A stretch of 64,000 bases of DNA from Burkholderiales bacterium C2 (GCA_005503085.1 SCOI01000002.1:124001-188000), one strand, 5' to 3'; positions 29,367-39,183 are shown, counted from the stretch's first letter. The notes: generated by a model from the sequence alone, not told the origin. Numbers and translations: made by a program.

Positions 29367-30677
29367 ATGGATCGATTGGCCGAGCAAGTCGTGGCCTGGC
29401 ATAACCGCCACCCGCTTGCCAAAAAGATCAGCATTTACGACGTCCACACCATAGGCGTGGTGGCCCTGCCCTTTATGCGCAGCGGCCGCCCGGCTGCGGC
29501 CGCGGAACCCATCGAGCCGGTGCTGGGCGAGGAGCTCACCGAGCCGGCCGCAGCGCCGCCCCCGGCCGAGCCTTTCACCAAGAAGCCCTGGTGGCAAGCC
29601 CTGACCCCGCTGCTGGCCCGCCTGGGCCTGGCGCGCGGCGCCGATGCGGCCTGGCCGCTGTTCAGCGAGCGCTTCATCCACAACCTGTCGCCGCGCCGCG
29701 TGGCCGCCTTCGCGCTGCGCCACGGCCACGCCAACCCACCCGGCGAGCCCGACTGGCCGCAGCGCGAGGTCGCGATCGACGAGCGTCTGATGGCGCGCGG
29801 CGCGGCCCAGGCCGGCGGAGCCTGGCCTTACGAGCTCTATCTGATGAGCGCCGGCATCGATGCCGGCGCCTCGCGCACCCGGGTGCTGCTGGCGCGCGGC
29901 GCCGGCGGCCGCATGGAGGTGCTGGGCCGGCGCTGCCTGAACCCGCTGCCGCTGGCCGTGCTGGCCCTGCTGCTGCTGGCTGCACTCGGCCTCGGGGCCT
30001 GGTGGCAGCTGGGCAGCGGGCCGGAGGCGGCGGCACCGGCGGCCTCGGCGGCCAGTGCCGTGTCCGCACCGGCCTCCACACCGGCCTCCACACCGATCTC
30101 CACACCGATCTCCACACCGGCCTCCGCACCGGTCTCTGCCCCGGTGGCTGCCCCGGCCTCCGCAGCGCTCGAGCCGGCAGTCTCTGCGGCTTCGGCCGCG
30201 TCGGCCGCCGAGTTGGCCCCGGCGCTGCCGGCCTCCGAGGTCCAGGTCGCGGCTTCGGCGCCCGATATCCGTCCGCGCCTGGTGCCATCGCCGCGTCCCC
30301 GCCCGGACGCGCCCAGCGCGGCGCCGGCCGCCACGGCCGCCTCCGATGTGCTGTCCCGCGAGCTGAACCGCCGCGCCGATCCGCCCCAGGCCCTGCCACA
30401 AAGCCGAGGCGAACCCAAACCGATGCCAGCAGGCAAGCAGGTGGCCCTGGTCGGCCCGGCGCAAGCCAGCAAGGCCGAGGCCGAGGCGCACCTGGAGCGC
30501 ATGCGCGCGATGCTGGGCCAGACCGTGCGCGAGCCCGACAGCTTGCAGGCCCAGGTGTTCCAGACCCATGAGGGCTGGCGCGCCGCGATCTGGCCTTTTG
30601 CCAGCCGCGAGCAGGCCCAGCTGATCAATGCCACGCTGATTGCGCGGGGCTTGAGAACCAGGGCCGTCGACTTCTAG
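29367..30677 (+). CDS. Membrane-anchored protein with low-complexity linker and SPOR-like C-terminus
   Basis: A 436-residue protein of unknown function. The N-terminal part (about 1-190) is soluble and includes HNRHPLAKKISIYDVHTIG; a single membrane helix follows (about 193-216). The rest is an Ala/Ser/Pro/Thr-rich linker with a 12-base tandem repeat, ending in a domain of about 75 residues (QVALVGPAQASKAEAEAHL, VFQTHEGWRAAIWPFASREQAQ) that looks like a SPOR or GspB-type fold. It ends 22 bases before ureE and may be cotranscribed with ureEF. I would call it a bitopic envelope protein. Confidence 0.72.
   Translation: MDRLAEQVVAWHNRHPLAKKISIYDVHTIGVVALPFMRSGRPAAAAEPIEPVLGEELTEPAAAPPPAEPFTKKPWWQALTPLLARLGLARGADAAWPLFSERFIHNLSPRRVAAFALRHGHANPPGEPDWPQREVAIDERLMARGAAQAGGAWPYELYLMSAGIDAGASRTRVLLARGAGGRMEVLGRRCLNPLPLAVLALLLLAALGLGAWWQLGSGPEAAAPAASAASAVSAPASTPASTPISTPISTPASAPVSAPVAAPASAALEPAVSAASAASAAELAPALPASEVQVAASAPDIRPRLVPSPRPRPDAPSAAPAATAASDVLSRELNRRADPPQALPQSRGEPKPMPAGKQVALVGPAQASKAEAEAHLERMRAMLGQTVREPDSLQAQVFQTHEGWRAAIWPFASREQAQLINATLIARGLRTRAVDF
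30064..30138 (+). repeat. 12-base tandem repeat coding a Ser/Thr-Pro linker
   Basis: About six units of the form ccacaccggcct or ccacaccgatct follow one another and encode repeating Ala-Ser-Thr-Pro or Ile-Ser-Thr-Pro residues. The units differ by one to three bases. Such in-frame 12-mers can change copy number without shifting the frame, altering linker length. Confidence 0.75.
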
Positions 30678-30699
30678 TTTCTGCTCCAGAATGTCGGCC

Positions 30700-31281
30700 A
30701 TGCTGACCGTCAACAAACTGATCGCCCGCGGCCAGGGCCTGGCCCCGGTCCTGCTCAAGCGCGCCGCCAGCGTCGAGCTGGACTGGGATGTGCGCCAGAA
30801 GAGCCGTTTCGACGCCACCGACAGCCAGGGCCGCCACCTCGGCGTGTTCCTGCCGCGCGGCACCGCCGTGCGCGGCGGCGATGTGCTGGTGGCCGAGGAC
30901 GGCTCGCTGGTGCGCGTGATCGCGGCGCCGCAGGCCGTGCTCGAGGTGCGCGCCTGCGCCGAGCATGGCAGCCCCTTCGACCTGCTGCGCGCCGCCTACC
31001 ATCTGGGCAACCGCCATGTGCAGCTGGAGCTGCAGCCCGAGCGCCTGCTGCTGGAGCCCGACCATGTGCTGGCCGATATGCTGCGCCAGATGCATCTGAT
31101 CGTCAGCGAGACCCACAGCGCCTTCGAGCCCGAGGCCGGCGCCTATGCGGCCGAAGGCCATGCTCACCATGATCACGGCCATGGACACAGCCATGCCGCG
31201 CCGGCACGCGGCAAGCCGATCGGCATCGCCGTCGCTGCAGCGCCCGCGCCGCATGTGCACGGCCCCGGCTGCAAGCACTGA
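30700..31281 (+). CDS. ureE: Urease accessory protein UreE (nickel carrier)
   Basis: A 193-residue metallochaperone. It starts MLTVNKLIARGQG; an upstream in-frame Met at 30691 is possible but adds only three residues. The body has DATDSQGRHLGVFLPRGTAV, HLGNRHV and VLADMLRQMHL. The C-terminus is His-rich (HAHHDHGHGHSH, then HVHGPGCKH), as in nickel-storing UreE. It hands nickel to the UreDFG-apourease complex. It precedes ureF by 6 bases; the next expected gene after ureF, ureG, is absent. Confidence 0.96.
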   Translation: MLTVNKLIARGQGLAPVLLKRAASVELDWDVRQKSRFDATDSQGRHLGVFLPRGTAVRGGDVLVAEDGSLVRVIAAPQAVLEVRACAEHGSPFDLLRAAYHLGNRHVQLELQPERLLLEPDHVLADMLRQMHLIVSETHSAFEPEAGAYAAEGHAHHDHGHGHSHAAPARGKPIGIAVAAAPAPHVHGPGCKH

Positions 31282-31287
31282 GCGCCG

Positions 31288-32010
31288 ATGCCGCGCGTTC
31301 GCCCGGCGCCAGCGCCGCTCACCGCCAGCGCCTGGCTGCAGCTGATGCAGCTGGCCTCGCCGGCCCTGCCGGTGGGCGGCTTCAGCTATTCGGAAGGCCT
31401 GGAGGCGGCGGTCGAGTCCGGTCGGGTCACGAACGAGGCGGCGGCCACGCGCTGGCTGCTGGACCAGCTGCGCCTGGCCCTGGGCCGCGCCGACCTGCCG
31501 GCCTGCGCCAGCGCGATGCGGGCCTGGCTGAGGCAAGACCTGGCACGGGTCAGCGAGCTCAACGACTGGCTGCTGCAGACCCGCGAGACCCAGGAGCTGC
31601 GTCTGCAGAGCGAGCAGATGGGGCGCTCGCTGCTGGAGTGGCTGCGCAACAAGGGGCAAGACGATGCGCTGAGCCAGGCCCAGCTCGCCCATCTGGCCGC
31701 GCTGCGCCCGGCGCCGAGCTGGCCCATCGCCTTCGCGCTGGCCGCCGCTCAAACGGGGGCGCCGCTGCGTGAGGCCATGCTGGCCCATGCCTTTGGCTGG
31801 GCCGAGAACATGGTGGGCGCGGCCATCAAGGCCGTGCCGCTGGGCCAGAGCGCAGGCCAGCGCATGCTGCAGGCGCTGAGCGCCGAAATTCCGGCCAGCG
31901 TCGACGCTGCGCTGGCGCTGCCCGACAGCCAGCGCCAGGCCTTCACCCCGATGCTGGCCATTCTCTCGGCCCAGCACGAGGCGCAGTACTCGCGGCTGTT
32001 CCGCTCCTGA
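31288..32010 (+). CDS. ureF: Urease accessory protein UreF
   Basis: A 240-residue helical protein starting with a short Pro-rich lead, then [27 protein letters not shown], the UreF signature. [11 protein letters not shown] and [20 protein letters not shown] also match. UreF gates GTP hydrolysis by UreG during nickel insertion and works with UreD. Its stop overlaps the start of the following sensor kinase gene by one base, where ureG is normally found. Confidence 0.97.
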   Translation: MPRVRPAPAPLTASAWLQLMQLASPALPVGGFSYSEGLEAAVESGRVTNEAAATRWLLDQLRLALGRADLPACASAMRAWLRQDLARVSELNDWLLQTRETQELRLQSEQMGRSLLEWLRNKGQDDALSQAQLAHLAALRPAPSWPIAFALAAAQTGAPLREAMLAHAFGWAENMVGAAIKAVPLGQSAGQRMLQALSAEIPASVDAALALPDSQRQAFTPMLAILSAQHEAQYSRLFRS

Positions 32011-35003
32011 TGCGCGGGCTGGTCGCGCTGCTGCTGGTCGTCTGCCAGGGCGCAGCGGCCGAGGCCTTGCTGGAGCGCTTCTCGCACACCGCCTGGAGCG
32101 TCAACGAGGGGGCGCCGGCCGATGTCTGGACCCTGTCGCGCTCGCAGCGCGGCTATCTCTGGCTGGGCACCGGCCTGGGGCTTTACCGTTTCGATGGCGT
32201 GCGCTTCGACCGCTACCCGCTGCGCGAGGGCCAGCGCCTGCGCTCGACCAATATCAATGCGCTGATCGAGCTGCCCAACGGCGATGTCTGGATCGGCCTG
32301 TATGCCGGCGGCACCGTGCGGCTGCGCGACGGCATCGCCAGCGCCCATGGCGAGGCGCAGGGCATGCCGCCGGGCCGGGTGCTGCGCTTCGCACAGACAA
32401 GCGATGGCACGCTGTGGGCCGCCAGCACCGGCGGCCTGGCCCGTTATGCCGACGGGCGCTGGCAGACGGTGGGCGCGGACTGGGCCTACCCGGCGGCGGC
32501 GGCCTACTATGTGTTCGTCGACCGTCGCGGCACGCTCTGGGTCGCGGCGCCGGACACGGTGTGGTTCCTGCCGGCCGGCGAGCGCCGCTTCCGCCGCAGC
32601 GGCGCCCTGGTCTCGCGCCATGCGGTGCTGGCCGAAGACCCGCAGGGGCGGATCTGGGTCTCGGACGCCTTGCTCGGCACGCGCCCGCTGGGAACGGTGC
32701 CGGAGCAGCGCCGCCTGGCAGGCCCGGGGGCCGCGCCGGTGGTGCAGGCCAAGCAGCTGCTGTTCGCCGGCGACGGCAGCCTGTGGCTGACCGATGTGCG
32801 CGGCGGCGTGCTACGGCTGCCGGCGCCGCAGCGCATCGCGAGCGGCCAGGCCCTGGCGGCGGCCGATCTGCCGGAGCGCTTCACGCGCCAGCAGGGCCTG
32901 CCGGCCGATGTGGCCGTGCCCCTGGTCGAGGATGCCGAGGGTCAGGTCTGGGTCGGCACCAATTACGGCATCAGCAGCTTCAGGCAGCGGCGGCTGCGCG
33001 AGGTGCCGGAGTTGGCGCTCAAGCCCCATCACGGCTTCACCATCATGGCCCATGGCGACGGCGTGCTGGCCACCAACTGGGACCAGCCGCTCTACCTGGC
33101 CCCGCCCGCGCCGCCGCAGCTGCGAGCGCGCCGGGCGCCGGTGCGGGCCGGCACGGCCGCGCCCGACGGGGCCTTGTGGGAAGTCGACAGCGAGGGCATC
33201 TGGCGCAGCGGCCCCGACGGGCGCTGCCGCATCGAGCTGGGCGTCGCCCCCCGCGTGCTGGCGCTGGCGCCCGATGCCGGCGGCGGCGCCTGGCTGGCCG
33301 TCGACGAGGCCGGCATCTTCCACGCCGACTGCGCCGGCGCGCGCCGCGAGCGCTTGGTCGAGCGCGGCAGCGCGCTGCCGACCGCGATCGCCACCAGCGC
33401 CGATGGCTCCGTCTGGTTCGGCTACGACGACGAGTTGCTGCACCTGGCCGGCGGCCGCGTGAGCCGCTACACGGCGGCCGACGGCCTGCTGGTGGGCCGA
33501 GCCACGACGATAGCGCCGGCCCGCCAGGGCGGCGTCTATATGGCCGGCGAGGCCGGCTTCGCGCGCTTTGACGGCCAGCGTTTCGGGCTCGTCAGCGCCG
33601 CGCAGGACGAGGCTTTCGCCCATATCACCGGCATCATCGAGCTGCCCGACGGCGAGCTCTGGCTCAACGGCGGCCGCGGCCTGCTGCGGGTGGCGGCCGC
33701 CGATGTGGACGCGCTGTTCGCCGGGCCGCAGGCGCGGCGCAACTACCGCCTGCTCGACTGGCGCGACGGCCTGCCCGGCGTGGCCCAGCAGGCCCAGCTG
33801 ACGCCCACCGCGCTGCGCGATCGCGCCGGCCGCATCTGGGTGGCGACCAATCGCGGCGTGGCCTGGATAGACCCCGCCGATGTGCCGCGCAATGAGCGGC
33901 CGCCGCCGGTCGAGATCCAGAGCCTGCGCGCCGGCGACCGACAGCTGACACCGCAAGCCGGCATGCGCCTACCCGAGGGCACGCGCACGCTGGCGATCCG
34001 TTTCACGGCGCTGACACTGGCAGTGTCGGACCGGGCGCGCTTTCGCTACCGGCTCGACGGCATCGACGGCGACTGGCAGGAGGCCGGCCACCGGCGCGAG
34101 GCGGTCTATGCCAATCTGGGCCCGGGCCGCTACCGCTTCCGCGTCATCGCCGCCAATGCCGACGGCGTCTGGAATGCCGAGGGCGCGACGCTGGCCTTCG
34201 AGATTGCGCCGCGCTTCTGGCAGAGCCCGGTGTTCCAGGTCGTCGCCGTGCTGGCCGTGCTGGCACTGGCCTGGGGCCTGTACCTGCTGCGGGCCCGTGC
34301 GATCGCGACCCAGGTGCGGCTGCGGCTGGAGGAGCGCCACCGCGAGCGCGAGCGCATCTCGCGCGAGCTGCACGACACCTTGCTGCAGGGCTTCCAGGGG
34401 CTGATCCTGTCCTTCCACGCGGCCACGCAGCGTATCCAGGATCTGGAGTTGCGCCAGTGGATCGAACGCGCCATAGAGCGCGCCGAGGCCGCGATGATCG
34501 AGGGCCGCGAGCGCATGCGCGAGCTGCGCCATCTGCCCGAGCTCGGATCCGCGCTGGAGGACGCGCTGGCGCTGGCGGGTGCGGCCCTGGTCGCCGAGGG
34601 CTGCGCCTTCCGGGTCAGCGTCAGCGGCGACCGGCGCCGGCTCAGCCCGCTGCTGTGCGACGAGTTGCTGCTGATCGTGCGCGAAGCCTTGAGCAATGCG
34701 GCTCGCCACGCGCGCGCCGGCAGCATCGAGATCGCGCTGATCTTCGAGGACCAGGGCCTGCGTCTGCGCATCAGTGACGATGGCATCGGCATCGCCGCGC
34801 CCGTGCTTGCGCGCGGCTACCGCGAGGGGCACTACGGCCTGCAGACGATGCGCGAGCGCGCTCGGCGCCTGGGCGGCACGCTGGCGATCGGCGCCGGCCC
34901 GGCCGGTGGCACGCAGGTCGAGATCAGCCTGCCGGCGGCGCTGGTCTATGCGGAGGGTGGCGGCTGGTGGTCGACGCTGTGGCGGCGCCGCAGGCGGTCT
35001 TGA
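32010..35003 (+). CDS. Two-component sensor kinase with periplasmic beta-propeller (Reg_prop/Y_Y_Y)
   Basis: A 997-residue kinase. A signal-like segment (1-18) is followed by repeated propeller blades (patterns such as DVWTLSRSQRGYLWLGTGLG and GQVWVGTNYGI, from about 30 to 615), a Y_Y_Y-type domain (about 625-730), a membrane helix (about 742-763), HisKA_3 with H788 (RISRELHDTLLQGFQG) and a C-terminal HATPase (EALSNAARHARAG; ISDDGIGI). HisKA_3 kinases phosphorylate NarL/LuxR-type regulators; none is adjacent. The gene at 61568 is of that type. The start overlaps the ureF stop by one base, so it is cotranscribed with ureEF. Confidence 0.93.
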   Translation: MRGLVALLLVVCQGAAAEALLERFSHTAWSVNEGAPADVWTLSRSQRGYLWLGTGLGLYRFDGVRFDRYPLREGQRLRSTNINALIELPNGDVWIGLYAGGTVRLRDGIASAHGEAQGMPPGRVLRFAQTSDGTLWAASTGGLARYADGRWQTVGADWAYPAAAAYYVFVDRRGTLWVAAPDTVWFLPAGERRFRRSGALVSRHAVLAEDPQGRIWVSDALLGTRPLGTVPEQRRLAGPGAAPVVQAKQLLFAGDGSLWLTDVRGGVLRLPAPQRIASGQALAAADLPERFTRQQGLPADVAVPLVEDAEGQVWVGTNYGISSFRQRRLREVPELALKPHHGFTIMAHGDGVLATNWDQPLYLAPPAPPQLRARRAPVRAGTAAPDGALWEVDSEGIWRSGPDGRCRIELGVAPRVLALAPDAGGGAWLAVDEAGIFHADCAGARRERLVERGSALPTAIATSADGSVWFGYDDELLHLAGGRVSRYTAADGLLVGRATTIAPARQGGVYMAGEAGFARFDGQRFGLVSAAQDEAFAHITGIIELPDGELWLNGGRGLLRVAAADVDALFAGPQARRNYRLLDWRDGLPGVAQQAQLTPTALRDRAGRIWVATNRGVAWIDPADVPRNERPPPVEIQSLRAGDRQLTPQAGMRLPEGTRTLAIRFTALTLAVSDRARFRYRLDGIDGDWQEAGHRREAVYANLGPGRYRFRVIAANADGVWNAEGATLAFEIAPRFWQSPVFQVVAVLAVLALAWGLYLLRARAIATQVRLRLEERHRERERISRELHDTLLQGFQGLILSFHAATQRIQDLELRQWIERAIERAEAAMIEGRERMRELRHLPELGSALEDALALAGAALVAEGCAFRVSVSGDRRRLSPLLCDELLLIVREALSNAARHARAGSIEIALIFEDQGLRLRISDDGIGIAAPVLARGYREGHYGLQTMRERARRLGGTLAIGAGPAGGTQVEISLPAALVYAEGGGWWSTLWRRRRRS

Positions 35004-35025
35004 CCATCGAGCGCGAGCTCGCGGC

Positions 35026-35475
35026 CTACGACCGCGCCGCGCCGCGCGATTGCCAGGCCGAGGCGCTCCAGGTGGGCGCCGCTTCCTCGATCAGCCGCAA
35101 AATCTCGGCCGGCAGGTCGCCCGCGCCGGTCAGCTGCCGGACCTCCAGAATATCGTCCGCGCCGAAACCGGAGGGCGCGCGCAGCGCCCACTGGACTGCC
35201 TCGTCGAGCGAGCCCACCTCGATGAGGTAGAAACCACCGACCAGTTCCTTGGACTCGGCGAAAGGCCCGTCCACCACATAGCGCCGGCCGTTCGCCACCG
35301 CGATGCGGGCGCCCGGCGCCGCCGGGTTGAGGCCCTCCGAGGCGACCAGCACACCGGCCTGATGCATCTCCTCGTTGAAACGCATATAGGCCTTGAAGAG
35401 CTCCGGATCGAAGTCCGCCTGCGCTTGCCCGCCCGCCTTGTCCGCACTCGCCTGCGCCGTGATGATGAATCGCAT
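35026..35475 (-). CDS. YCII/DGPF-domain protein
   Basis: A 149-residue protein with MRFIITAQAS at the start and DGPFAESKELVGGFYLIEV in the centre, the hallmark of DGPF/YCII proteins. They adopt a dimeric ferredoxin-like fold and are often coded near sigma factors or HxlR regulators, but the reaction is rarely known. The start at 35475 gives the common MRF(M/I) N-terminus. It is convergent with the propeller kinase, ending 22 bases from it, and lies 125 bases beyond the HxlR-type gene on the same strand. Confidence 0.88.
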   Translation of the reverse strand: MRFIITAQASADKAGGQAQADFDPELFKAYMRFNEEMHQAGVLVASEGLNPAAPGARIAVANGRRYVVDGPFAESKELVGGFYLIEVGSLDEAVQWALRAPSGFGADDILEVRQLTGAGDLPAEILRLIEEAAPTWSASAWQSRGAARS

Positions 35476-35600
35476 GTCCTGGTCTCCGATGAAGCTTGCT
35501 TGTTGCCCGGTGAAGCTACGACGCGCGAGGGCCGGGCCGATCGACAAGGGCATTGTCTTGAAAGCGGGCACGCAGGACCATCAACGGTGGTGCTCCTGAG

Positions 35601-36302
35601 TCAAGCTCGCGCGGCAGAAGCAAGCCGGGCGCGCCGCGTCGGGGCGAAGGCGCTGGTGCCCAGCCAGCGCCACAGCTCGACCGCATCGCGCTCCGCCCCA
35701 TCCACACGGATCTCGCGCGACGCCAGGGCCTGCCGAGGCGTGCGGTCGCCGGCCCAGATCTCGGTCAGCGCCCGCAGGGTCGAAACCACCACCAGCGTCA
35801 ACTCACGCCCGGGGTCGGTGCGGCAGAGGTCGGCCACGCCGTCCTCCACCACCAGCCACCATGAGCCTTCGCCCGTCCGAGCGTCCCGGAACTGGAAGTT
35901 GATGACGATGGGGCGCGGCGGGAACTCGGGGATGCAGGCAAACCGCCGGATGTCCCACATCAGCAGGCCCGCATCCAGCTCGTCATCGCGAAGCCGGCTG
36001 CCTATCCAGCGCGCGCCCCAGTGGCCGAGCGCCATGACGATGGGCCGCAACTCCTCGCCGGCCGCCGTGAGGCTGTACTCCCAGACCTTGCCGGCGGCGG
36101 CGCGTCGCACGATGCCGAACTCCTCGAGACGCGTCAGCCGCTGCGCCAGCAGGCTGGTGGACATGCGTGGCACGCCGCGGTGCAGATCGTTGAAGCGCTT
36201 GCTGCCGCACAGCAGCTCGCGCACCACCAGCGGTGTCCAGCGCTCGCACAGCACTTCGGCGCCTCTGGCGACGGTGCAGAACTGGCCGTAAGTGTTTTCC
36301 AT
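35601..36302 (-). CDS. HxlR-family regulator with C-terminal extra domain
   Basis: A 233-residue regulator. Residues about 10-105 form the winged helix: ERWTPLVVRELLCGSKRFNDL, MSTSLLAQRLTRLEEFGIV and YSLTAAGEELRPIVMALGHW. HxlR proteins are usually 110-150 residues; here a second domain of about 115 residues follows (FACIPEFPPRPIVINFQF...), perhaps SCP2-like and ligand-binding. The gene is divergent from a flavin oxidoreductase with a 139-bp shared promoter region, so it probably controls that gene in response to redox or electrophile stress. Confidence 0.9.
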   Translation of the reverse strand: MENTYGQFCTVARGAEVLCERWTPLVVRELLCGSKRFNDLHRGVPRMSTSLLAQRLTRLEEFGIVRRAAAGKVWEYSLTAAGEELRPIVMALGHWGARWIGSRLRDDELDAGLLMWDIRRFACIPEFPPRPIVINFQFRDARTGEGSWWLVVEDGVADLCRTDPGRELTLVVVSTLRALTEIWAGDRTPRQALASREIRVDGAERDAVELWRWLGTSAFAPTRRARLASAARA

Positions 36303-36441
36303 GGTTTCACCTCCCAAGCCCAAACGCTTCAGATTCTGGACTGGCCTTGGCGCCATGTCATGCGCATGCTGTGGATGCAGGTGATCGCTCCACGACCGCC
36401 AGCACACGCTGAACGTTCGTCAACCGACAGGAAGGTCAACA

Positions 36442-37863
36442 ATGGCAATCAAGCTCAAACAATTGGATGGCGGGACCATGGATCTCCCGTCGGAAGCCCT
36501 GCAGTCCTTCAAGACGGCCTTCAAGGGCGGGGTGCTGAGCGCAGAGGACCCTGACTACGAGGAGACCCGCAAGGTCTGGAACGCGATGATCGACCGGCGC
36601 CCCGGCCTGGTGGCGCGCTGCACCGGCACGGCCGACGTGGTGCAGGCCGTGCGCTTCGCGCGCCAGCACGGGCTGCTCAGCTCGGTGCGCGGCGGCGGCC
36701 ACAACATCGCCGGGTTGGCGGTGTGCGAGGGCGGCCTGATGATAGACATGTCCCTGCTGCGGGGCGTCTGGGTCGATCCGCTGCGCCACACGGCGCTGGC
36801 GCAGGCGGGCTGCACCCTGGCCGACGTCGACCGCGAGACGCAGCTGCATGGGCTCGCGGCCGTGCTGGGCTTCGTCTCCGCGACCGGCATCGCGGGCTTG
36901 ACCGTGGGCGGCGGCTTCGGCTACCTGACGCGCCGCCATGGCTGGACCTGCGACAACCTGGTCTCCATGGAGGTGGTGACCGCCGACGGCCAGGTCCTGC
37001 ATGCCTCAGCGGACGCGCATGCCGACCTGTTCTGGGCCCTGCGCGGCGGCAGCGGCAACTTCGGCATCGTCACATCCTTCGAGTACCGGCTGCATCCGGT
37101 CGGCCCCGAGATCCTGGGTGGTGCCATTGCCTGGCAGGGCGATGAAGCCGTGCAGGTGCTCGAGGCCTATCGCGCATTCAGCGCTGCGGCACCGCGCGAG
37201 CTGACTAGCGTGGCCGTGCTGCGGATCGCACCGCCAGCGCCCTGGCTGCCGAAGGAAGTGCACGGCAAGCCGATCGTCGCCATCTTCGTCTGCCATTCGG
37301 GCCAGATCGAGGACGGCGATGCCCTGCTGGCGCCGCTGCGCGCGACCGGCCGACCGATCGCCGACATCGTGACGCGCCGCCCCTATGTGCAGATGCAGAG
37401 CCTGCTCGATGCCACCCAGCCCAAGGGCAGGCGCTACTACTGGAAGTCGCACTACCTGCCCGGCATCGACCGCCCCTTCATCGACCTCGTCGTGGCGCAT
37501 GCCGCTCGCATCGCTTCGCCGCACTCGGCCCTGCTGATGTTCCAGATCCAGGGCGCGCTGAACGAGTTGCCAGCCGGGCATTCGCCGGCCGGCAATCGCG
37601 ACGCCGCCTATGTGCTGAACATCGCCGGCTCCTGGGAAAAGCCCGAGGACGATGGCGCCAATATGCAGTGGGCGCGCGACTGCTTCGAGGCCACGCGCGC
37701 CTTCTCGACCGGCGGCACCTACATCAACTTCCTGACCGAGGAAGAAGGCCGCGACCGCGTCGAAGCGGCCTATGGTCGGACGAACCTGGACCGGCTCGCG
37801 ACGCTCAAGCAGCACTACGATCCGGAAAATTTCTTCCGCCACACGAAAAACGTCAGCGGCTGA
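36442..37863 (+). CDS. FAD-linked oxidoreductase, berberine-bridge type
   Basis: A 473-residue flavoprotein. The FAD-binding part has SVRGGGHNIAG, whose His is the normal 8-alpha flavin attachment site, and VGGGFGYLTRRHGW. The C-terminal BBE segment is present (AYGRTNLDRLATLKQHYDP). The second, cysteinyl linkage site typical of bicovalent enzymes seems absent: the matching segment reads TGIAGLTVGGG. It should therefore be a monocovalent enzyme like 6-hydroxynicotine oxidase. A strong ribosome site (aggaagg) precedes the ATG. The substrate is unknown. It is divergent from the HxlR regulator. Confidence 0.9.
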   Translation: MAIKLKQLDGGTMDLPSEALQSFKTAFKGGVLSAEDPDYEETRKVWNAMIDRRPGLVARCTGTADVVQAVRFARQHGLLSSVRGGGHNIAGLAVCEGGLMIDMSLLRGVWVDPLRHTALAQAGCTLADVDRETQLHGLAAVLGFVSATGIAGLTVGGGFGYLTRRHGWTCDNLVSMEVVTADGQVLHASADAHADLFWALRGGSGNFGIVTSFEYRLHPVGPEILGGAIAWQGDEAVQVLEAYRAFSAAAPRELTSVAVLRIAPPAPWLPKEVHGKPIVAIFVCHSGQIEDGDALLAPLRATGRPIADIVTRRPYVQMQSLLDATQPKGRRYYWKSHYLPGIDRPFIDLVVAHAARIASPHSALLMFQIQGALNELPAGHSPAGNRDAAYVLNIAGSWEKPEDDGANMQWARDCFEATRAFSTGGTYINFLTEEEGRDRVEAAYGRTNLDRLATLKQHYDPENFFRHTKNVSG

Positions 37864-37902
37864 GCAGCCCGGGGGCTGGTGGGAATCGAACAGCGGCGCC
37901 GC

Positions 37903-39132
37903 TCAGCTGCGGTAGTCCGCATTGATGCTGACGTAGTCGTGGCTCAGATCGCAGGTCCAGACCGTGGTCTGGGCCGGGCCGCGATGCAGGTTCACGCGCA
38001 CCGTGATCTCGCTTTGCTTCATCACGCGCTGGCCGTCCTCCTCGCGATAGTCGGGGTGGCGGCCGCCCTTGGTGACCACATGCACATCGTCCAGATGCAT
38101 CTCGATCAGGGTCTGGTCCAGATCGGCGATGCCGGCATAGCCGACCGCCGCCAGGATGCGGCCCAGGTTCGGGTCGCTGGCGAAGAAGGCGGTCTTGACC
38201 AGCGGCGAGTGGGCGATGGCATAGGCGGCCAGCTTGCACTCGGCCTCGTCGCGGCCGCCCTCGATGACGACGCTGATGAACTTGGTCGCGCCCTCGCCGT
38301 CGCGCACGATGGCCTGGGCCAGCTGCTGCGAGACCGCGATCACCGCCGCGCGCAAGACCTGGCCCTCGGGGCTGCTCAGCGACTCGATGCGGGCGTGAGC
38401 GGCCTGATGGGTGGCGATCAGCACAAAGCTGTCATTGGTCGAGGTGTCGCCGTCGATGGTGATGCGGTTGAAGCTGGCATCGGCCGCCTCGGTCACCAGG
38501 CTTTGCAGCAGCTCGGGCTGAATATTGGCATCGGTGGCCACATAGCCCAGCATGGTCGCCATATTCGGGCGGATCATGCCGGCGCCCTTGGAGATGCCGG
38601 TGATGGTGACAGTCTGCCCGCCGATCTGGACCTGGCGCGAGGCGGCCTTGGGCAGGGTGTCGGTGGTCATGATGCCGGCGGCGGCCTCGTCCCAGGCGTC
38701 GGCGCGCAAGGCGGCCAGGGCCGCCGGCAAGCCGGCGATGATGCGATCGGCCGGCAGGGTTTCCATGATGACGCCGGTCGAGAAGGGCAGGATCTGACTC
38801 GCTTGCACGCCCATCAGGCCGGCCAGCGCCGCACAGGTCGAGCGGGCACGGGCCAGGCCGTCCTCGCCGGTGCCGGCATTGGCATTGCCGGTGTTGACCA
38901 GGATCGCGCGGATGCCCTGACCGCCGTCCAGATGCTCGCGGCAGATCTGCACCGGCGCCGCGCAGAAGCGGTTCTTCGTGAACACGCCGGCCACCGACGA
39001 CCCCTCGTCCAGCGCGATCACGCTCAGATCGCGGCGATTGGCCTTGCGCACACCCGCCATGGTCACGCCCAGGCGCACGCCGGGCACGGGATGGAGGGAG
39101 GCAGGGTCGGGGGCGTTCAGATTGACGGGCAT
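37903..39132 (-). CDS. argJ: Bifunctional glutamate N-acetyltransferase / amino-acid acetyltransferase ArgJ
   Basis: A 409-residue precursor that self-cleaves into alpha and beta chains at the conserved GIMTTDT motif; the second Thr (about residue 200) becomes the N-terminal nucleophile. Other conserved parts are [20 protein letters not shown] and a C-terminal [15 protein letters not shown]. It moves acetyl groups from N-acetylornithine to glutamate and may also use acetyl-CoA, completing the cyclic arginine pathway. argB of the same pathway is at 63 kb in this window. The gene stands alone, not in an arg operon. Confidence 0.96.
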   Translation of the reverse strand: MPVNLNAPDPASLHPVPGVRLGVTMAGVRKANRRDLSVIALDEGSSVAGVFTKNRFCAAPVQICREHLDGGQGIRAILVNTGNANAGTGEDGLARARSTCAALAGLMGVQASQILPFSTGVIMETLPADRIIAGLPAALAALRADAWDEAAAGIMTTDTLPKAASRQVQIGGQTVTITGISKGAGMIRPNMATMLGYVATDANIQPELLQSLVTEAADASFNRITIDGDTSTNDSFVLIATHQAAHARIESLSSPEGQVLRAAVIAVSQQLAQAIVRDGEGATKFISVVIEGGRDEAECKLAAYAIAHSPLVKTAFFASDPNLGRILAAVGYAGIADLDQTLIEMHLDDVHVVTKGGRHPDYREEDGQRVMKQSEITVRVNLHRGPAQTTVWTCDLSHDYVSINADYRS

Positions 39133-39183
39133 GAAGGTCTCGCGGGCAAGAAAGGACGGATGGCGCGGATTGTAGGGAGAGAT

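Noticed and set aside
30064-30138. Possible CRISPR-like array
   Set aside because: Units are 12 bases with no spacers and lie in frame inside a coding region.
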